Below, piece after piece: positions 63,801 to 64,000 of a stretch of DNA of 64,000 nucleotides. The DNA is from Persicaria tinctoria (Eukaryota > Streptophyta > Magnoliopsida > Caryophyllales > Polygonaceae). Numbering within the stretch: position 1 is the stretch's first letter; each line of letters starts with the position of its first letter. The translations under genes and the position numbers were made by a program. The notes under the pieces are model-generated. The model did not search any database. It saw only the letters and a list, made by a program, of their open reading frames with translations, and was not told where the DNA came from. The stretch is taken from the NCBI GenBank assembly GCA_037127255.1, contig JBANSL010000004.1, positions 69,896,627 through 69,960,626 of the forward strand, given 5' to 3'.

Positions 63801-63913
63801 TCTCTACATACCTCGGCGGCGGCTTGCGCTCGAGGATCGTTCGGTGGGGTATGAGGTGAAGGGGATCGCAAAGATCGCGTAAACCGCTCTAACAAGCTGC
63901 GCAACTTCGTCAT
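60883..63913 (-). pseudogene. Plant mobile domain (PMD) gene of the MULE
   Basis: A first exon of 34 codons (63812-63913, donor GTATGT) is followed by a 628-bp AT-rich intron and a second exon starting 63183 after CGTAG. The second exon is a low-complexity Pro/Ser-rich leader; its frame shifts near 62900. The PMD core then appears: LIQAFLYRWHPETNNFHLPWGEM (about 62310), TITLHDVHKLFGLAIDG, SGYLLEVLGCLVL, YAWGAGVLAYLYRQL, and further on YMPDRVMRQFGYVQTIP. A final exon (60883 to about 61090) reads DSMLARNDNWYPHDEIREY to a TGA. PMD proteins (Pfam PF10536, MAIN-like) are host silencing factors and are also carried by plant transposons. Another frameshift near 62160 suggests decay. Confidence 0.8.
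63184..63811. repeat. AT-rich intron with ATTCCATATCTAATTTTCAT repeats
   Basis: This first PMD intron consists largely of degenerate copies of ATTCCATATCTA plus ATTTTCATGCATTAAAAA, roughly 25-35 bp apart. There is no coding content on either strand. Confidence 0.65.
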
Positions 63914-64000
63914 ATCTCCTTAGAAGATCTCTTCACACGAAATTTTCTCCGGGCTACCGACCGACTTGGCGGGCTTACAAATTAGATGTATGTGGGTGAG

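Larger units (their letters stand above)
57223..64000. mobile_element. Mutator-like element (ends not resolved)
   Basis: A MURA-type transposase (+) and a PMD gene (-) face each other with a 278-bp gap between their stops, an arrangement expected inside one MULE. No TIR or target duplication was found. The right end lies beyond the window, and the left end could be near 57223 or, before the Harbinger and Tourist insertions, further left. The extent given is therefore nominal. Confidence 0.5.

Overview
The window is nuclear DNA from a plant, most likely a eudicot. It is AT-rich, plant transposon families fill it, and the captured gene pieces are plant-type (vacuolar ATPase subunit a, PDR-type ABCG transporter, MFS sugar/inositol carrier). 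I see no rRNA, tRNA, CRISPR array or prokaryotic operon. I see no intact conventional host gene beyond a small two-exon candidate at 820-1153.

Layout. (1) 1-5437 is AT-rich flank with the small candidate gene carrying 39-bp coding repeats, a diverged duplication (2110-2870), a Stowaway MITE (3029-3263) and a Helitron (4478-5345). (2) 5438-56366 is, by my reading, one PIF/Harbinger transposon of about 3.7 kb swollen to about 51 kb by nested insertions. Its 14-bp terminal inverted repeats and TTA target duplication lie at the two extremes. Its transposase (+ strand) and Myb/SANT-like ORF1 (- strand) are scattered in collinear pieces through the interval. (3) 56370-57219 is a Tourist-like MITE sharing the TTA with the big element. 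(4) 57220-64000 holds a Mutator-like (MULE) gene pair: a MURA transposase with a C-terminal OTU-like domain that lacks its catalytic Cys, convergent with a plant mobile domain (PMD) gene.

Insertions inside the Harbinger element, left to right: a composite block (7085 to about 16217) with gene-like exons, a complete CACTA element (9477-13886, TSD CAA) and a long-TIR MULE-MITE (14196-15439, TSD TTAAGATTA). Next is a non-autonomous Ty3-type LTR element, LARD1 (16709-34561, TSD TTTGT). Its left LTR was hit by a Pack-MULE (17536-24019, 10-bp TSD) and a nearly intact Ty1-copia element (24588-29438, TSD ATAAG). Then comes a Sirevirus-like Ty1-copia element (34990-51385, TSD CTCAC), itself hit by a hAT MITE (38471-39318, 8-bp TSD) and a second LARD (39342-45242, TSD ACTAA). 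Last is a solo LTR (51700-55489, TSD AAATT) hit by another MULE-MITE (53297-54182, 9-bp TSD). The uninterrupted right LTR of LARD1 serves as a paralogous empty site that confirms two of these insertions.

Most coding capacity is dead: nonsense codons (mostly C-to-T type) and frameshifts break the Harbinger, Sirevirus and MULE proteins. The two best-preserved reading frames are the pol of the small copia element and a 571-codon ORF downstream of the Sirevirus pol. LTR divergence, counted by eye, is about 3% for the Sirevirus and 1-1.5% for LARD1 and the small copia, in agreement with the nesting order. Boundaries supported by matching target duplications are firm. Family and lineage names, and splice sites, are inferences made without database searches.
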